Shown here: positions 26,229 through 36,300 of the stretch, piece after piece
How the letters are laid out: every line of letters starts with the position of its first letter
How positions within the stretch are numbered: the stretch's first letter is position 1
Assembly: GCA_020638875.1 (NCBI GenBank)
Contig: JACKHS010000024.1
Location: 1 to 49,321, forward strand
DNA from: Planctomycetota bacterium
Lineage (GTDB): Bacteria > Planctomycetota > UBA1135 > GCA-002686595
Length of the DNA stretch: 49,321 nucleotides
Direction of reading: 5' to 3'
Position numbers and translations under genes: made by a program
The notes under the pieces: generated by a model
The model's database searches: none
What the model saw: only the letters and a program-made list of their open reading frames with translations
What the model was told of the DNA's origin: nothing

Positions 26229-29200
26229 CGCCGACGCGTTGTGGGACGCGTGGTGCGCGGCGCGCGCCGCGAGCCCGGAGCTCTCGCCCGGCGAATTCAG
26301 TGTGCGCTTCGGCGCTGCGGCGGCCGAGGCGGAGGCGCGGCTCCTCGCGCTGTGCGCGCTCGAGGACGAGGCGCCGTTGCCGTCGCTCGTGCGCGTGTTG
26401 CGTCCGGGGGCCGACGGCGCGCTGCGCTTCGCGGGCTTCCGCCTGCTCGACGAGCTGGGCGAGGGCGCGGCGGGAATCGTCTTCACGGCGATCGACGAGC
26501 GCGACGGCGCGCGCGTCGCCCTCAAGCTGCTGAACCCGGTGCTCGGCGGCGGCCGCTCGCAGCGCGACGCGATCTTGCGCGAGGCGCGCATCACGGCCGC
26601 GCTCGATCACCCGGGTATCGTGCGCGTGCTCTCGAGCGGCGTCGAGCAGGGATACGCGTGGATCGCGACCGAGCTGATCGAGGGGCGTAGCCTCGCGCGC
26701 GTGATCGACGGCGACGAGCCGGCGCCCGCGCGCGTCGCGCTCGCCTTCGACGTGGGCCTGCAGGTCTGCGGCGCGCTGGCGCACGCGCACGCGCGCGGTG
26801 TGCTGCACCGCGACCTCAAGCCCGCCAACGTGATGCTCGCCGCGGACGGGCGCGCGAAGGTGCTCGACTTCGGCCTCGCGCACAGCGCCGCCGCCGCCTT
26901 CGGCGTGAGCCGCAGCGGCGAGGCGGTCGGCACGCCGCTGTACATGGCGCCCGAGCAGCTCGCGGCGGCGCGCGACCTGGACGAACGGGCCGACCTGTAC
27001 GCGCTCGGGCTCGTGCTGCTCGAGCTCGCGAGCGGGCGTCGCCTGATCGTGCGCGAGGAGGTCGTGCGCGTACTCGCCCGCATCGCGCGCGGCAGCGGCC
27101 GCTTCCCGCGCAGCTTCTACGAGGGCGTGCCCGACGGACTCGCGCACGTGCTCTCGCGCTGCCTCGAGCCCGACCGCCGCGACCGCTACACGAGCGCGGC
27201 GGCGCTGGCGCAGGACCTCGAGCGCGTGCGCGCCGGTGCCGCGCCGCAGCTCGGTCCCGTGCGCCGTTGGACGCGCCTGCGCCGCTCGGTGGCGCGCCGA
27301 CCGTGGCGCAGCGCGGCGTACGTCGCGGTGGCCGGCCTGCTCGCGTGGGGCGGGCTCGCCGGGTGGTGGTTGCAGCGCGTGTCCGTCAGCCTGGCGACGA
27401 CGCTGTCGCGGCCGCCGCAGGCGTACCTCGACGCCCGCGAGATCCCCGCGGTGTTCCCGTACTCGACCGAGCTGCGCGTCGGAGCGCACGAGCTGGCGGT
27501 CGTCGATCAAGGCCGGCGCTACGCCGCGCGCTTCGAGGTGCGCGCGGAGGACGCGCGCGACTTCTGGTTCCCCTTCGGGGCGTTGGCGGGCTGGCCGGCG
27601 CTGCCCGGGCCGGAGGCCGGGCCCACGGGGGACGTCGTCGCGTGGCAGCTGACCGTGCGTGACGCGCAGCCGGTGCTCGGCGCGCCCGAGCTCGCGGTGC
27701 AGGCGCGTTGCGACGGCTGGTTCGACCAGGTGCTGCAGGGGCCGCAGAGCTTCCTCGCGCGGGTCGACGGCGTGCAGCGCGTGTTGCGCCTCGCGGCGCC
27801 CGGGTATCGCCCGCGCGAGCTGTCGCTGCGCTTCGACGACGGCGTCACGCGCGCGCTCGATGTCGTGCTCGACCGCGAGGACTCGCCCTGGCACACGCTC
27901 GTGGTCGGCAGCCCGCTCGACCCGCTTCTGCAGGCGCGCGGCGTCGCGCTCGACAACCTCGCGCTGCGCTACGAGCCGAGCGGCGCCGCGCATCGCTTCG
28001 GCTACGGCGTCGTCGACCCCGCCCGCGAGGGGCGTCTGCGCTTCACGCTCGAACTACCCGTGTCCCGCGTCCAGGCCTTCGAGCTGCTCGACGTGGCCGA
28101 CCCGCTGATGCTGAACGGCCGACACCCCGGCCAAGGGCTCCTGCTCTCCATGGGGCCGAGCGAGGACACGCTGACGCCGGTGTTCCACTGGTACTGGCCC
28201 GGCGACGAGGCGCGGGGCCTGGGGGGCGAGCTCGATCCGCGCGACGTGGCGGCCGTGGAGGAGGTCTTCCGTGCGCATCCGAGCCGCGAGCTGCACGTCG
28301 AGTACCGCGTGCGGGGCGAGGCGCCGTGGGCGCTGCGCACGAACGCGGTGCCCGCGGAGCGCGAGGATGGCAGCGTGCGCTGGGATCCCGCGCTCGTGCT
28401 GCGCGTGTCCGACGAGCCCGTCGCGCGCGCGCCGCGCCACGTGGCGGTCGAGGCCGAGCCGCTGCCCGAGGCAGCGCGCGTCGTGGACCTCGGCGCGACC
28501 GACGCGCTGCGCACGTTCGCGCCCGACGGCTCCGGCCTGCTCGTGCCGTTCGCGGGTTCGCTCGCGCCGGCCGCGGTGCGCACCGGGCGCGACCTGAGCG
28601 GTGACGGCGTCGACGACTACGTCGTGCGGCTCGGCGAGGAGGACGCGCTGCACCTACTCGACGGCCGCACCGGCGCAGAGCTGCGCGTGCTGAGCGGCGA
28701 TCCCGGCGACGAGTTCGGCGGCCGCTTCGACCTGGTGCCCGACCTCGACGGCGACGGCTGCGCGGAGGTGCTCGTCGGCGCGCGCCAGCAGAGTCGCGGC
28801 GGCGGCGCGCGGGGCTACGTACGGCTCGTGTCGGGCGGCACCGGCGCGACGCTGGGCGAGCGCACCGGCACGCTGCGCGAGCAGCAATACGGCCACGCGC
28901 TGTCGTACGTCGGCGAGCTCCCCGTCGCCGGCGGCCATGCCGCGCTCGTCTCGACCTTCGAGTACCCCATCGGCGGCCGGGGCCTGGCCGAGCTGCTCAC
29001 GCTACCCGGCCTCGACGTGGTGCGCACGTGGAAGGGCGCCGACACCGACGATCACCTCGGCAACACGTGCGCCGGGCTCGGCGACGTGGACGGCGACGGC
29101 GTGCCCGACTTCGCTGTCGCGGCGTACAACGAGGATCGACCGTACTGGGACTCGGGTGTCGCGCGCGTCTACTCCGGCGCGAACGCCCGGCTGCTCTACG

Positions 29201-29667
29201 AGCTGCCCGGTGATCGTGCCTGGGCCTGGCTGGGTGGGAGCCTGCTCGCGCTCGACGACGTGGATGGCGACGGCTGCGCCGATTGGCTGGCGTCGCAGGA
29301 GTTCCGCGGTGATGAGCTACGCGGGATGCACCAGCTCGTCGTCTCCGGCGCGACCGGCCGCGTGCTGCGGACCTTCCTGCTCCCCGGCCGCGCTTCGGAT
29401 CCGACTCCGGTCGGCGACCTCGACGGCGACGGCGTGGGAGAGGTCGCGCTCTACGGCATCACCGATCGCGGGGACTTGGCGGAGTTGTCGCACATGTGGG
29501 TGGTGTCGCCAGGAACGGGGGAGGTCCTACTGGAAGTTCGGGCTGCGAAGTCCGTGCTCTCTGCAGCGGCAATCACGTGGGGGGGCCCGGGAAGGGCGCT
29601 CGTGATCGGCACGCGCTTGATCTCCGACGGTGCCGCCCCCGCCCTCGTGCTCCTTCTCATGCCTTGA
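26206..29667 (+). CDS. Membrane Ser/Thr protein kinase with extracellular FG-GAP repeats
   Basis: 1153 residues. The kinase domain spans about residues 80-345: Gly loop 'LGEGAAGIVFTA', Lys107 in 'VALKLL', 'HRDLKPANVM' (His201, Asp203), 'DFGLA' (Asp221) and 'GTPLYMAPEQL', all intact. A TM helix follows at about 365-388 ('SAAYVAVAGLLAWGGLAGWW'). The long outer region begins with PEGA-like or beta-rich stretches and ends with at least five Ca-binding-type FG-GAP/VCBS units: 'DLSGDGVDDYVV', 'DLDGDGCAEVLVG', 'DVDGDGVPDFAVA', 'DVDGDGCADWLA' and 'DLDGDGVGEVAL'. It probably senses an external ligand and phosphorylates cytoplasmic targets, possibly the sigma factor it overlaps. Confidence 0.9.
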   Translation: MSSADLPDADALWDAWCAARAASPELSPGEFSVRFGAAAAEAEARLLALCALEDEAPLPSLVRVLRPGADGALRFAGFRLLDELGEGAAGIVFTAIDERDGARVALKLLNPVLGGGRSQRDAILREARITAALDHPGIVRVLSSGVEQGYAWIATELIEGRSLARVIDGDEPAPARVALAFDVGLQVCGALAHAHARGVLHRDLKPANVMLAADGRAKVLDFGLAHSAAAAFGVSRSGEAVGTPLYMAPEQLAAARDLDERADLYALGLVLLELASGRRLIVREEVVRVLARIARGSGRFPRSFYEGVPDGLAHVLSRCLEPDRRDRYTSAAALAQDLERVRAGAAPQLGPVRRWTRLRRSVARRPWRSAAYVAVAGLLAWGGLAGWWLQRVSVSLATTLSRPPQAYLDAREIPAVFPYSTELRVGAHELAVVDQGRRYAARFEVRAEDARDFWFPFGALAGWPALPGPEAGPTGDVVAWQLTVRDAQPVLGAPELAVQARCDGWFDQVLQGPQSFLARVDGVQRVLRLAAPGYRPRELSLRFDDGVTRALDVVLDREDSPWHTLVVGSPLDPLLQARGVALDNLALRYEPSGAAHRFGYGVVDPAREGRLRFTLELPVSRVQAFELLDVADPLMLNGRHPGQGLLLSMGPSEDTLTPVFHWYWPGDEARGLGGELDPRDVAAVEEVFRAHPSRELHVEYRVRGEAPWALRTNAVPAEREDGSVRWDPALVLRVSDEPVARAPRHVAVEAEPLPEAARVVDLGATDALRTFAPDGSGLLVPFAGSLAPAAVRTGRDLSGDGVDDYVVRLGEEDALHLLDGRTGAELRVLSGDPGDEFGGRFDLVPDLDGDGCAEVLVGARQQSRGGGARGYVRLVSGGTGATLGERTGTLREQQYGHALSYVGELPVAGGHAALVSTFEYPIGGRGLAELLTLPGLDVVRTWKGADTDDHLGNTCAGLGDVDGDGVPDFAVAAYNEDRPYWDSGVARVYSGANARLLYELPGDRAWAWLGGSLLALDDVDGDGCADWLASQEFRGDELRGMHQLVVSGATGRVLRTFLLPGRASDPTPVGDLDGDGVGEVALYGITDRGDLAELSHMWVVSPGTGEVLLEVRAAKSVLSAAAITWGGPGRALVIGTRLISDGAAPALVLLLMP

Positions 29668-29789
29668 ACCGTGGAGCTCCCTAACGGCCCACGAAATTCG
29701 ATCGTCGCTTCGTAACGTGAGTTGAGCGAGGAGCGCTCCAAGACTTGCCGAACCACGGCTCCCCCTTCCCTCGTCCTCAGGAGACTCAC

Positions 29790-31487
29790 ATGAAGCTCAG
29801 CTCGATCTACCCCGCACTCCTACTCGCTACTCCCGTGTCGGCGCAGTCTCTGTTCGGGCCCCCCGTTCTGCACCCGGCGTCGCCTGGGACGACGCTCCTC
29901 GACATCGACGTCGGGGACCTGAACGAGGATGGGAACCTCGACGTCGTCGCTGCATGCCGCAACGGCGGCGAGGACTACTTCATCTACTTCGGCGACGGCC
30001 TGGGAGGACTCTCGGCTCCCGTCGGTGACGACTACTACGACAACACACGGCGACTCGCGCTCGCAGATCTCGACGGGGATGGGCACCTCGACATCGCGCA
30101 GGCCGCAGGGAATCCCGCGAGCCTCGGAGTCCGGCTAGGTGACGGCACGGGTGCGTTCTCCCTGCCAATCTTGACGCAGCTCTCGGGAGGCTGCTGCACG
30201 ACCGACCTGGCCCTGGCAGACTTCGACGGGGACGGTGACATCGACGCCCTGGTCTGCGATTGGAGTGCTCACCAGCTCGTGGCCCTGAGCAACGATGGGG
30301 CGGCGAACTTCTCGGTGGCTCACACCCTGCCCGTGCCCTACGGGCCGGTCGAGACGCGATTCTGTGACATGAACCTCGACGGCCTCCTGGACGTCGTCGC
30401 GACCTGCAACGACTACGGGACCGGCGACGTCGTCAGCGTCTTCCTCTCGACCGGTAGCGGCTTCGGGGCCCGCAGTGACTTCCCCGTCTCGACGTGTTGC
30501 ACCGAGAACTTCGACGTCGCGGACGTCAACCTCGACGGGTTCCCGGACGTCGTCGTGTCGGTAGTCACATCGGGTCCGATGGGAGCGCCAGAGGTGCTCC
30601 TCGGCGACGGTAGTGGTGGGCTGAGCGCGCCGCTGCCGATCCCTGCACCGTCGTGGGCTACGCCGGTCACGGACGTCGACCTGCTCGACCTGGACATGGA
30701 CGGAGTTCCCGAACTCGTAATGCCGGAGTGGGGCACGGGAATCGTGCGGATCTTCGTCCTGACTCCCGGCAGCCTGCCGGTGTTCCAGGGCGACTACGCC
30801 ACACTCGGCGGGAACGAGTGGGGCGGCTCGGGGATCGCGGACCTGGACAAGGACGGTCGCCCCGAGCTCATCCAATCGCACTATCAGGCGGGCGCGATCA
30901 GCGTCCTTCCCGCCACCTGGGCGGACTGCGATGCCAATGGGAGCGCCGACGTTCTGGAACTCACCGCCTCGCCCTGGCTCGACTGTGATGGAAACGGGTT
31001 GCTGGACCCATGCGAACTGCTCGCTACGCCGTCGCTCGATCAGAACGGCAATGGCACGCTCGACGTGTGCGACGGGCTCGTCGTGAGCTATTGCCCCAAC
31101 TCGGCGAACTCGAGCGGGACGCCCGCGGTGCTCGACCTGAGCGGGAGCCTCTCCGTGTCGAACAACACCTTCACCCTGCAGGTGGCCGGCGCCGTGCCGA
31201 ACCAGTTCGGGATGCTCTTCTACGGCCCCTCGCGGAACCAGACGCTCTACGGCAACGGCATGGTCTGCATCACCCAGCCCTACTACCGGCTGCAGCCTGC
31301 GGTCCTGAGCGACGCTGCCGGACACGTGTCGAGGCACCTCGACTTTACGCAGATCCCCGCGAGCAGCGGGCCCGGGCAGATCACGTCGCTCTCGACATGG
31401 GACTTCCAGTACTGGTACCGCGACCCGAACGGCACGCCGACCTCGTTCAACTTCTCGAGCGCGCTCGAGGTCACCTTCACCCCCTGA
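29790..31487 (+). CDS. Secreted FG-GAP/VCBS repeat protein with shared C-terminal domain
   Basis: 565 residues from ATG 29790 (SD caggag; signal peptide 'MKLSSIYPALLLATPVSAQ'). About seven FG-GAP/VCBS repeats follow, with Asp-rich loops such as 'DVGDLNEDGNLDVV', 'DLDGDGHLDI', 'DFDGDGDIDALV', 'VNLDGFPDVVV' and 'DLDKDGRPELI'. Next comes a Ca-binding dockerin-like segment ('DCDANGSADVLEL', 'DCDGNGLLDPCEL', 'DQNGNGTLDVCD'). The end is a beta domain, 'NQFGMLFYGPSRNQTLYGNG', 'MVCITQPYYRL', 'FQYWYRDPNGT' and 'FSSALEVTFTP', matching the stand-alone protein at 24674. It is probably a surface adhesin or matrix protein. Base composition is somewhat lower in GC than the neighbours. Confidence 0.85.
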   Translation: MKLSSIYPALLLATPVSAQSLFGPPVLHPASPGTTLLDIDVGDLNEDGNLDVVAACRNGGEDYFIYFGDGLGGLSAPVGDDYYDNTRRLALADLDGDGHLDIAQAAGNPASLGVRLGDGTGAFSLPILTQLSGGCCTTDLALADFDGDGDIDALVCDWSAHQLVALSNDGAANFSVAHTLPVPYGPVETRFCDMNLDGLLDVVATCNDYGTGDVVSVFLSTGSGFGARSDFPVSTCCTENFDVADVNLDGFPDVVVSVVTSGPMGAPEVLLGDGSGGLSAPLPIPAPSWATPVTDVDLLDLDMDGVPELVMPEWGTGIVRIFVLTPGSLPVFQGDYATLGGNEWGGSGIADLDKDGRPELIQSHYQAGAISVLPATWADCDANGSADVLELTASPWLDCDGNGLLDPCELLATPSLDQNGNGTLDVCDGLVVSYCPNSANSSGTPAVLDLSGSLSVSNNTFTLQVAGAVPNQFGMLFYGPSRNQTLYGNGMVCITQPYYRLQPAVLSDAAGHVSRHLDFTQIPASSGPGQITSLSTWDFQYWYRDPNGTPTSFNFSSALEVTFTP

Positions 31488-31525
31488 GCACGCGCGGGGG
31501 CGCGCGTCGTCACTCCTCCGCTATC

Positions 31526-31555
31526 GCGAGGGTCGCTCCGCGGGGCGGCCCTCGC
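31526..31555. terminator. Hairpin between convergent genes
   Basis: GCGAGGG (31526-31532) pairs with CCCTCGC (31549-31555), in the 74-base gap between the FG-GAP gene and the di-haem peroxidase gene. A shorter acgcgc/gcgcgt stem lies just before it. No U-tract is present on either strand. Confidence 0.4.
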
Positions 31556-31561
31556 CTTCGT

Positions 31562-33223
31562 CTAGTACCAGGTCAGCCCGACCGCACGCGACGCCGAGAA
31601 GCGGCCCTGGGCGCCGGGGTCGAGGACGAACCACTGCGCGTAGAGCTGCGTGCCGATCGCGGTCGGTGCGCTCGGCACCGGCAGCACGGCGGAGGTCCAA
31701 CCGTCGCCGGGGCCCTGGCCCTGGAGCGCGGGCACCGAGACGAAGGTGCTGCCGGCGAGCGTGGGGTAGACGAGCGCGCCGAAGCGCGGGACGCCGAGCG
31801 GGTCGTGGCTCGCGCTGAGCAGCAGGAAGGCGGGGGCGCCGCCGAGCGCGCCGTCGAGCGCGACGGTCAGGTGGCCGGCGCCGACCTTGGGCGGCTCGAT
31901 GGCGATGAGCTCGGGCACGAGGCCGCCGCTGCCGGGCGTGCCGGTGCCGAGCAGCTGCGGCACGTGCGTCGAGTCCGCGTACTGCGAGGGTCGGTCGAAG
32001 GGCGGCAGCGCGGCGGCGACGCGCGGGTCCGTCAGCGGACGGCGCAGGAACGCGACGATCGCGGCGACGCCGCTCGGGTCGAGGTTCAGCTGCCGGATCG
32101 AGGGGTGCTTGTTGGGCGCGTCGAAGTCGCCGCCGCGGTTGTAGAACTCGACGACCTCTTCGAGCGTGTTGAAGCGGCCGTCGCGCATGTAGGGCGCGCG
32201 CAGCTCGACGTTGCGCAGCCGCGGCGTGCGCATCGCGCCGAGGTCCTGCGGGCGGCCGGTCACGGCGAAGCGGCCGGGGTCCTCCGTCGCCGGGCGCACG
32301 CCGATGTAGTGGAAGCGGTCGTCGCCGAAGTGGATCATCGACGGCGGGCGGCCGTGACAGGTCAGGCAGTCGCCGCGCGAGGGGTCGAGGAAGAACTGCA
32401 GGCCGAGGTGCTCCTCGGGCGTCAGCACCTGGTCGACGAACTGTCCGGCGAGGACGCTGTCCCACGGCGTGTGGTCGGGGATCAGCGTGCGCTCGTAGCT
32501 CGCGACCGCCATCGCGATGCGCGGCGCGGTGACCTCGGGCGAGCCGAAGGCCAGCGTGAAGAGCTCGGGGTAGCTGCGGCCGGCGACGAAGCTCGCCAGC
32601 GGCTCGGGGATCGTGTCGGAGAGCGCGAGCGGCGCGACCGCCGCGAGGCGCGCGGTGACGTCGGACCACGTGCGGCCGCCGAAGCCCATCTCGACCGAGC
32701 TGACCGGCGGGCCGAGCACCTGCGTCTCGAGCGCGGCGAGCGGCGAGGGGAGCGGCTGGCCGGTCTCGGGGTCGACCGTCGTCTCCTCCGCGCGGCCGTC
32801 CCAGAACAAGTGGCGCGAGTACGCCGCGCCGATCACGGTGGGCGCCTTGCGGCCCGTGACCTGGCGGTGGAAGCCGTACAGCGGGTCGCGCTGGTACGCG
32901 CCGCTCACGTCGTGCGCGGGCACGCCGGGCGAGCCGTGCACGTCGTCCGCCGTGCGCAGGAGGCCGTCGGCGCCGGGGTGCAGCGAAGCCTCGGGATCGA
33001 GCCGCGTGCGCGGGTCGCTGCCGCCGGCCTCGGGCATGTGGCAGGTGCCGCACGAGACCGTGCCGGTCGAGGAGAGCTGCTCGTCCCAGAAGATGGCCTT
33101 GCCGAGCAGGACCTTCTCCGGCGTCAGCGGGTTGTTGGCCGGGACGGGCGGCGGCGGGAGCTGGGCCAGGGCGCGCCCGGAGAGGGCGAGGACGGCGCAG
33201 AGGGCGGTGAGGCGGTGGTTCAC
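31562..33223 (-). CDS. Secreted di-haem cytochrome c peroxidase (MauG/CCP family) with extra C-terminal domain
   Basis: 553 residues from GTG 33223 (SD GGAGGA, four bases away), with a signal peptide ('ALCAVLALSGRALAQ'). Two CXXCH haem motifs are present: 'SCGTCHMPE' (Cys58, Cys61, His62) and 'DCLTCHGRP' (Cys286, Cys289, His290). 'KAIFWDEQLSSTGTVSCGTC' and 'MRTPRLRNVELRAPYMRDGR' are typical of the family. Such enzymes reduce peroxide or oxidise a partner in the periplasm. After about residue 430 there is an added beta domain ('FGALVYPTLAGSTFV', 'GTQLYAQWFVLDPGAQG', 'FSASRAVGLTWY') that resembles the shared secreted domain of two other proteins here. Confidence 0.88.
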   Translation of the reverse strand: MNHRLTALCAVLALSGRALAQLPPPPVPANNPLTPEKVLLGKAIFWDEQLSSTGTVSCGTCHMPEAGGSDPRTRLDPEASLHPGADGLLRTADDVHGSPGVPAHDVSGAYQRDPLYGFHRQVTGRKAPTVIGAAYSRHLFWDGRAEETTVDPETGQPLPSPLAALETQVLGPPVSSVEMGFGGRTWSDVTARLAAVAPLALSDTIPEPLASFVAGRSYPELFTLAFGSPEVTAPRIAMAVASYERTLIPDHTPWDSVLAGQFVDQVLTPEEHLGLQFFLDPSRGDCLTCHGRPPSMIHFGDDRFHYIGVRPATEDPGRFAVTGRPQDLGAMRTPRLRNVELRAPYMRDGRFNTLEEVVEFYNRGGDFDAPNKHPSIRQLNLDPSGVAAIVAFLRRPLTDPRVAAALPPFDRPSQYADSTHVPQLLGTGTPGSGGLVPELIAIEPPKVGAGHLTVALDGALGGAPAFLLLSASHDPLGVPRFGALVYPTLAGSTFVSVPALQGQGPGDGWTSAVLPVPSAPTAIGTQLYAQWFVLDPGAQGRFSASRAVGLTWY

Positions 33224-33307
33224 GGGATCCTCCGGTGCGGTTCCAGTCAAACCTAGCACCGAGTGCGGGGGCGGGTCGGGTCAGAGGCCGGAACCCGGCC
33301 GGACGTT

Positions 33308-33329
33308 CCCCGCCGCCCCTACGGCGGGG
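33308..33329 (-). terminator. Strong GC hairpin after the M1-M28 gene
   Basis: CCCCGCCG and CGGCGGGG form a perfect eight-pair stem with a six-base loop, starting three bases beyond the TGA of the peptidase gene. No U-tract follows. Confidence 0.4.
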
Positions 33330-33332
33330 GCC

Positions 33333-36300
33333 TCAGCGCGCGACCAGGGTGACCTCGAAGGTCAGCTCCGCGCCGTCGCGCAGGACGACGGCCTGGACCG
33401 TGTCGCCCGGGGAGAGGGTCTTGAGGTGGTCGGAGAAGGCGCGCAGGCCGTCGATGGCGGTCGTGTCGATGCGCACGAGCACGTCGCCCGCCTGCAGGCC
33501 GGCGAGGGCCGCGGGGGAGCCCTCGGTGACGCCGTCGAGGCGCATTCCGGGGCCCTGGAAGGCGAAGTCCGGGACGCTGCCGAAGCTGACGCGGCGGCCG
33601 CCGGCGGGCTCCGCGGTGGCGGGCGCGGTCGCCGCGGCCCCGTCGAGGCGCGAGGTGAGCGGCTCCTCGCGCTCGAGCATGTAGACGACGCCCTCGCGCG
33701 CGAAGGTCGCGACCTTCACGAGGTCGGCGCCCGAGACCTTGTCGGGCGTGTCGCTCGTGCGGTGGTAGTCCGCGTTCGCGCCCGTGAAGAGCTGCACAGC
33801 GGGCACGCCGGCCTCGAGGAAGCTCAGCTGGTCGGAGCTCTCGTAGAGGCCCGGCACGATCTTGTTCGGGAGGCCGGTGACGAAGCCGGCGCCGCGGAAG
33901 ACGTGCTGCCACTCGTCGGCGGAGCCCGTCGCAAGCACCGAGATCGCGCCGTCGCCCAGGCGCCCGACGGTGTCGAGGTTGATCATCCCGCGCATGCCGG
34001 CGACGGGGAAGCGCGGCGCGCTCACGTAGTGGCGCGAGCCGAGCAGGCCGCACTCCTCCGCGCTGAAGGCCACGACCACGAGGTTGCGCGAGCCGCCGCC
34101 GGCCGCGACGAGCTGGCGCGCGAGCTCGATCAGCACCGCGACGCCGCTCGCGTTGTCGTCGGCGCCGGGGTGCAGCCGGCCCTCTTCCCCCGCGTGGGCC
34201 TCGGGCCAGCCGAAGCCCAGGTGGTCGTAGTGCGCGCCGAGCACGAGCGACTGGTCGCTCCACGCCGCGTTCTTGCCGCGCAGGACGCCGACGACGTTCT
34301 TGGCGCGCACGGGCGCGCCGTCCGGGCCGTGGGCGACGGTGAACTCCTGGAACCAGCCGTGCGCGTCGCCGCCGGGCTCGAGGCCGACCTCCGCGAAGGC
34401 GCGCGCGACGTAGTCGGCGCTCGCGTCGAGGCCCGCGGAGCCGAGGCCGCGACCTTCGCGCTCGGGGGCCGCGAGCCACGCGACGTGCGCGGCCAGACGC
34501 GCGGCCGAGAAGACCGGCGGCGTCTCGGCGAGGGCCGCGCGCGCGTCCACGACGGGCGGCAGGGCCGCGCCGCCGAGGTTCGCGACCAGCGGGGAGCCCT
34601 CGGCGTCCCACTGGCCCTTGACCACGTTGGTGGGTTCGTCGCCCTCGAACGCGAGGTAGGAGTACTTGCCGTAGTGGGGGAGCTTGCGCGCGAGGCCGGC
34701 GAGCGCGGCGTCGGGCTCGAGCACGATCAGGCCGGCGGCGCGCTCGAGGTCGTCGGGGTGACGCGTGACGACGACGAACGCGTGATCGGCGAAGGGCAGC
34801 GCCTCGCCGGCGAGCGTCAGGCCCGTGTCGGTCGCCTCGGCGCCGGGCTGCGCGTCGAGCAGCTGCGCCGCGAAGCGGTTCTCGCGCCCGAGGACCCACA
34901 CCGGCAGGTCGGCGGGCAGCGCGTCGAGCTCGTCGTCGCGGACGATCACGAGCTCGTGCTCCGCGCTGCGCCAGCTCTCGACGAGCTCGCGGTAGCGCTC
35001 GGCGCGGCCGCCGCGGGACGGCAGCACGGCCATGACCTTCGGCTCACCGAAGAGCTGGCCGATCGACGGCGGCGTCTCGCGCGGGTCGAGGATGCGGAAG
35101 ACGTCGAAGAGCGGGTCGACGCGCACGCCCAGCGGGCGCAACGGCAGCTCGAGCCGGAAGGGCGTGCTGCGCTCGTCGACGGGGAAGCGCACCTCCACCG
35201 CGCCCGCCTCGGTCTCGATCTGGAGCGGCACCTCGAGCGCGAAGGGCGCGCCCTCCTGCACCTGCTCGAGTCGACCCGCGACGGCGAAGCCCGCGCGCGT
35301 CGGCTCGACGCGCACGTCGCCGAGCGCCAGCTTCGGCGCGCCCAGGCCGTCGACCCACTGCGTGAAGAACGCGCCGAGCTCGCGCCCGCTCACGGCCTCC
35401 ATCGCCCGCCGCAGGTCGTCGAAGCTCGCGCGCCGGCCGCGCTCGTCGCCGTAGAAGCGCTGCAACCCCTGCACGAAGGCCTCGTCGCCGAGCGAGCGCC
35501 GCAGCATGTGGAAGGTCATCAACGCCTTGCCGTAGCCCACTGCCTCGGTCGCCGCGCTGTGCCGCGAGTGGAAGTCGGCCAGCGGGAAGTCGCGGCCCTC
35601 CTTCACGTAGTCGCGGTACTTCTGCAGCGTGCCGCGCCGGTACTGCGCGCCCTGGCCGCGCTGTTCCTGGATCAGGTGGTCGGCGAGGTAGGCCGTGAGG
35701 CCCTCGCACCAGTTGCCGCTCGCGTAGTCGACGAAGACCGAGTTGCCCCACCAGTTGTGCAGGATCTCGTGCGGGTACGAGCTGTGCAGGATGAACGGGA
35801 AGCGCACGACCTGCGGCCCGAGCAGCGTGAACGAGGGCATGCCGTAGCCCGTCTCCCAGAAGTTCTCGACGAGCGCGAACTTGCCGTAGGGATAGGGACC
35901 GATCAGGCCGGCGTACATCTCGAGGTACTGGGCCGTCGCCTCGAGGTACTTGGCGCTGAGCGCGTCGTCGGCCTCGTGCAGGTAGACGAGCGTCTCGACG
36001 TCGCCGGCGCGGTCGCGCGTGCGCAGCAGCGGGCCGCCCACGAGGTAGACCTGCTCGAGCGGGCCGTCCGAGCGCCAGTGCGCGCGCCCCGGCTCGACCG
36101 CCGAGTCGCCGCTGCCCTGGCTGATGACGTGCCAGTCCTCCGGCGCCGTGACCGCGACCTCGAAGGTGATCATGCCGTCGCCGAAGCTCGGCACCCAGCC
36201 GCTGCCGCCGTGCAGGTAGACGCCCTCGGGGACGACGAGGCCGTCGGACTCGCGGAACCCGCGCGTGTACTCCTCCGCCTCGTCGGAGAGGCCGCTGTCG

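Noticed and set aside
29722..29793. TTG-started 23-codon mini-ORF ending on the FG-GAP gene start
   Set aside because: The start codon is weak, the -10-like TAACGT is only three bases away, and the main gene has its own SD, so it is not counted with the three ATG cases.
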